Assembly: GCA_902796875.1 (NCBI GenBank)
Contig: CADBQT010000252.1
Location: forward strand, 1-9,748
DNA length: 9,748 bases
Reading direction: 5' to 3'
From: an uncultured Eubacteriales bacterium
GTDB taxonomy: Bacteria > Bacillota > Clostridia > Peptostreptococcales > Anaerovoracaceae
In this document: positions 7,231 through 9,748 of the stretch, one piece after another
Numbering within the stretch: the stretch's first letter is position 1
How the letters are laid out: the number at the start of each line of letters is the position of its first letter
Notes under the pieces: generated by a model
What the model saw: the letters and a program-made list of their open reading frames with translations, nothing else
The model's database searches: none
Told to the model about the DNA's origin: nothing
Translations under genes and position numbers: made by a program

Positions 7231-7893
7231 ATGCAGCCGGAAGAAGTCAATACAGGGATCTCTCTGGCGGAGGAAGTGACCGAGATCCTACGGGAGCGGA
7301 TCATCAAAGGCGACTATGCCATGGGCGAAAAGCTTACGGAAAGCCGGATCGCCGACGAGCTCAAGGTGAGCCGTACGCCGGTCCGGGATGCTTTCGCAGA
7401 GCTGGAGAAGGAGCAGCTGATCGAGCACATCCCTCACAAGGGGTGCTTCGCCCGGGGACTTACCCGGGAGGACGTGGCGGATATCTACGCCGTCCGCAAA
7501 GCCGTGGAATCCATGGCGATCCAACGGGCAGTGGATCGGGCGGATATCGCCTCCCTGAAACGGATGAAGGAGGAGCTGGAGAATCTGCGGCAGTACATGC
7601 AGCACTATTCTCACGAGCAGCTGCTGGACAGCTGCGCCGAGTTTCAACGCATCCTTCACGCCATGTCCGGGAGCCGGTTCATCGTCCAGGCGCTGGATAC
7701 CTATCACGGCTATGTTCATTATGCTCAGTCGGAGACCTTGAAGCGGGAGGACTGCTTCCCGGAGATCTACCGGGAACACGAAGCCATCTACCGCGCCCTG
7801 GAAAGCCGGGACAAAGAAGCGGCGGTCCGGGCGGTGCAGGCACAGATAGATGAATCGGCCCGCCGGGCTCTGGCTTGGGGATATGACAGATAA
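7231..7893 (+). CDS. GntR-family transcriptional regulator with FCD domain
   Basis: This is a 220-residue DNA-binding regulator of the FadR/FCD branch of GntR. Residues about 10-72 form the winged helix-turn-helix (LTESRIADELKVSRTPVRDA, then EKEQLIEHIPHKGCF); the rest is an all-helical FCD effector domain. Of the usual FCD metal ligands (Asp and His of DxxFH, then two further His), only His183 in EHEAIYRAL is retained by eye. CAEFQ has Cys135 and Gln139, and AQI near the end has Gln205. The domain may therefore bind its effector without metal, as in E. coli FadR. The gene follows ftcD by 40 bases in the same direction and precedes korA by 46 bases, so it could control hut, kor or both. The classic hut regulator HutC belongs to a different GntR branch (UTRA domain). 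Effector and targets are unknown; urocanate, histidine or a 2-oxoacid are guesses from context. Confidence 0.9.
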   Translation: MQPEEVNTGISLAEEVTEILRERIIKGDYAMGEKLTESRIADELKVSRTPVRDAFAELEKEQLIEHIPHKGCFARGLTREDVADIYAVRKAVESMAIQRAVDRADIASLKRMKEELENLRQYMQHYSHEQLLDSCAEFQRILHAMSGSRFIVQALDTYHGYVHYAQSETLKREDCFPEIYREHEAIYRALESRDKEAAVRAVQAQIDESARRALAWGYDR

Positions 7894-7939
7894 ACGTTAA
7901 ACCAGGAAACCCATGAGAGCGTAAAGGAGACGAGACATC

Positions 7940-9142
7940 ATGGAAAAAGACAAAAATGCCTTGACGCAAGTTGTCCTCCAGGGCAATGAGGCATGTACGA
8001 AGGGAGCGCTTTATGCCGGGTGCCGGTTCTTCGCCGGCTATCCCATCACTCCCTCCACGGAGATCATCGAGATGATGGCCGGGGAGATGCAGAAGACCGG
8101 CGGCGCATTTATTCAGATGGAGGATGAGATCGGTTCCGCCTGCGCCATCATCGGCGCCCGGTGGGGCGGCAGCAGAGCCATGACGGCAACCTCCGGACCC
8201 GGGTACACCCTCATGCAGGAGGCCATCGGTTTCGCGGCGGTCACCGAGACCCCGGTGGTCATCGTCAACGTCCAGCGAGGCGGTCCTTCCACGGGCCAGC
8301 CCACCCTGTCCTCGCAGCAGGACATCTATCAGACCCGGTACGGAAGCCACGGGGATTACGGCATCATCGTGCTGGCACCCTCCTCCGTTCAGGAGATGTA
8401 CGACTTCACGGTGAAGGCCTTCGATCTGGCCGAACAGTTCCGGACCCCGGTGATCCTCCTGGCCGACGAGGTGGTGGGTCACATGCGGGAGAAGATCTCC
8501 ATCCATTCCCAGAATCGGACCTTCAAACGTCCCGTCAAAAGCTACGCCATATCTCCGTCGGCGGATTTCTTCCAGGGAGCCAACACCCTGGTGGAAGGCC
8601 AGCTTCACGACGAGCTGGGGCGGCGGATCGGACACCTGCCGGACAAGAGCGGTGAGTTCATCGAGATGCTCACCAGCAAGATCGAGGACAACGTGGACAT
8701 GATCGCCGACATCTCCACCTTCTGCATGGAGGATGCGGATGTGGCCATCGTGGCCTGGGGCTCCGTGGCCCGGCCGGCTCTGAATACGGTCAAGAAGGCC
8801 CGGGGCATCAAGGACGACCGGGTGCTTCACAGGTTCCGGGCGGTCCGGGACATCTTCCGAAGAGGGGTGAGCCGGACCATGAAGACGGACTACAGCCACC
8901 TGCTGGTGGGCCTGGTGAAGATCAACACCGTCTGGCCCTTCCCGGAGGATCTCCTTCGGGAGGCGACCAAGGACGTGGATCTGGTCATCGTTCCCGAGAT
9001 GAACGTGGGCAAGTACTATCGTGAGATCCAGCGGGCCCTGCCCCACAAGAAGGTGGTCTCCATGCCGAAGTGCGGAGGAAACATCCATACGCCAAAGGAG
9101 ATCCTGGATCGGATCCTGGAGGAGGTGGGCGTCGATGAATAA
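7940..9142 (+). CDS. korA: 2-oxoacid:ferredoxin oxidoreductase alpha subunit, probably 2-oxoglutarate type
   Basis: The alpha subunit works with the thiamine-diphosphate-binding beta subunit to decarboxylate a 2-oxoacid oxidatively, making an acyl-CoA, CO2 and reduced ferredoxin. The 400-residue product shows the family motifs AGYPITPSTEI (residues 32-42), QMEDEIGS (59-66), TATSGPGYTLMQEA (82-95) and QRGGPSTGQPT (112-122), and a C-terminal segment with VPEMNVGKYY, the usual ending of the alpha chain. No ferredoxin-like cysteine cluster and no fused gamma domain are present. AAGGAG at 7924-7929 is ten bases from the ATG. The stop overlaps the next gene. Assignment to 2-oxoglutarate over pyruvate or branched-chain oxoacids rests on resemblance to Kor-type sequences and on the glutamate-producing hut neighbours, so substrate certainty is moderate. 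Such enzymes are typical of anaerobes. Confidence 0.88.
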   Translation: MEKDKNALTQVVLQGNEACTKGALYAGCRFFAGYPITPSTEIIEMMAGEMQKTGGAFIQMEDEIGSACAIIGARWGGSRAMTATSGPGYTLMQEAIGFAAVTETPVVIVNVQRGGPSTGQPTLSSQQDIYQTRYGSHGDYGIIVLAPSSVQEMYDFTVKAFDLAEQFRTPVILLADEVVGHMREKISIHSQNRTFKRPVKSYAISPSADFFQGANTLVEGQLHDELGRRIGHLPDKSGEFIEMLTSKIEDNVDMIADISTFCMEDADVAIVAWGSVARPALNTVKKARGIKDDRVLHRFRAVRDIFRRGVSRTMKTDYSHLLVGLVKINTVWPFPEDLLREATKDVDLVIVPEMNVGKYYREIQRALPHKKVVSMPKCGGNIHTPKEILDRILEEVGVDE

Positions 9143-9748
9143 ACTGTATAAGGACTACATCAAGACGGAATCCCTGCCGACCCTGTTCTGCCCGGGCTGC
9201 GGAAACGGCATCGTACAGTATGCGGCCATGTCCGCCATGGAAAAACTGGGGGTAAGAAATGACGTGGCCTGTGTCAGCGGCATCGGCTGTTCATCCTGGA
9301 TCCCCTGTTACTATCAGCTGGACGTCATGCACACCATGCACGGGAGGGCCATTGCCTTTGCGGAAGGGCTGAAACTGGCCCGGCCGGACAAGAAGATCGT
9401 TGTCTTCACCGGCGACGGGGACTGCATGGCCATCGGCGGAAACCACCTGGTCCACGCCGCGTCCAGAAACATCGACCTGACGGTGATCATGGTCAACAAC
9501 TACATCTACGGTATGACGGGAGGACAGAAATCCCCCACCACGCCGGAAGGATCCAAGACGAAGACCTCTCCCTACGGAGCTTACGACGAGCCCATGGACG
9601 GGTGCAAGCTGGTGCTGGCCCTGGGGGCGAGCCACGTGGCCCGGTGGACGACGGCCCATCCGGTCCAGCTGGAGAAAGCCATCGCCGAAGGTCTGGAACA
9701 CAGAGGCTTTTCCTTCATCGAGGTGCTGGCCCAGTGTCCGGTCCAGGC
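9135..9748 (+). CDS. korB: 2-oxoacid:ferredoxin oxidoreductase beta subunit (5' part, runs off the window)
   Basis: This is the thiamine-diphosphate- and [4Fe-4S]-binding catalytic partner of the preceding alpha subunit. The ATG at 9135 overlaps the end of korA by eight bases, with AGGAGGT at 9120-9126, so translation is likely coupled. About 204 codons lie inside the window and remain open at its end. They show FCPGCGNG (Cys19, Cys22) and GIGCSS (Cys52), the first three cluster ligands; HTMHGRAIAFAEGLKLA (66-82); and the thiamine-diphosphate motif beginning GDGDCMAIGGNH (93-104) and closing with NNYIYGMTGGQ (121-131). The fourth cluster cysteine, usually further on near residue 195-200, may be the Cys of AQCPVQ at the edge (Cys201). 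Trp55 and Cys58 in GCSSWIPCYY differ from the GCSSR pattern I expect. A gamma subunit gene probably follows outside the window. Confidence 0.92.
   Translation, partial: MNKLYKDYIKTESLPTLFCPGCGNGIVQYAAMSAMEKLGVRNDVACVSGIGCSSWIPCYYQLDVMHTMHGRAIAFAEGLKLARPDKKIVVFTGDGDCMAIGGNHLVHAASRNIDLTVIMVNNYIYGMTGGQKSPTTPEGSKTKTSPYGAYDEPMDGCKLVLALGASHVARWTTAHPVQLEKAIAEGLEHRGFSFIEVLAQCPVQ

Noticed and set aside
7894..7939. Possible terminator or promoter between the regulator and korA
   Set aside because: Only a short AACGTT palindrome is visible; there is no GC stem with a T-run and no credible -35/-10 pair.
2196..9088. Long open frames on the minus strand opposite hutU, hutI, fchA-ftcD and korA (up to about 700 codons)
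   Set aside because: They lie antisense to genes with clear family motifs, show no recognisable protein motifs themselves, and are a usual by-product of GC-rich codon use that leaves few stops on the complementary strand.
1..9748. tRNA, rRNA, CRISPR array, insertion sequence, toxin-antitoxin or phage features
   Set aside because: Nearly all of the window is occupied by metabolic genes with assigned motifs, and the gaps are too short or lack the necessary structures or repeats.

Overview
The window carries a complete histidine-degradation (hut) operon on the + strand, with the end of a molybdenum-cofactor gene before it and a 2-oxoacid:ferredoxin oxidoreductase operon after it. All recognised genes lie on the + strand. 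They are tightly packed, GC-rich, and mostly preceded by strong AGGAGG ribosome binding sites. That layout, the oxygen-sensitive ferredoxin-dependent oxidoreductase, and the tetrahydrofolate route for the formimino group suggest an anaerobic, amino-acid-fermenting member of the Bacillota (class Clostridia). This placement is an inference from gene content; no rRNA or other taxonomic marker is present.

Layout. Positions 1-41 may hold the last codons of an upstream gene. moaC (59-529) follows and is closed by a rho-independent terminator at 588-622. A promoter region (about 674-723) with two possible sigma-A-type promoters and a perfect short palindrome then drives hutH (768-2309), hutU (2334-4358), hutI (4393-5625), fchA (5667-6293) and ftcD (6294-7190). 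A GntR/FCD-family regulator (7231-7893) follows after 40 bases. The alpha (7940-9142) and beta (9135 to beyond the window end) subunits of a KorAB-type oxidoreductase come next.

How the genes work together. HutH deaminates histidine to urocanate, HutU hydrates it to imidazolone propionate, and HutI opens the ring to N-formimino-glutamate. FtcD moves the formimino group to tetrahydrofolate, releasing glutamate, and FchA cyclises the product to 5,10-methenyl-THF plus ammonia. No HutG or HutF is present, so this is the folate variant of the pathway. The products are glutamate, a one-carbon unit for folate metabolism, and two ammonia. The adjacent oxidoreductase could oxidise 2-oxoglutarate made from that glutamate, giving an acyl-CoA and reduced ferredoxin; that link is inferred from position only.

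No tRNA, rRNA, CRISPR array, insertion sequence or phage gene was seen. No clearly new system was found. The points most worth checking are the Ser-Ser-Gly cofactor triad in HutH, the FCD regulator with most metal-ligand positions substituted, the palindrome inside the hut promoter spacer, and the hut-kor linkage.
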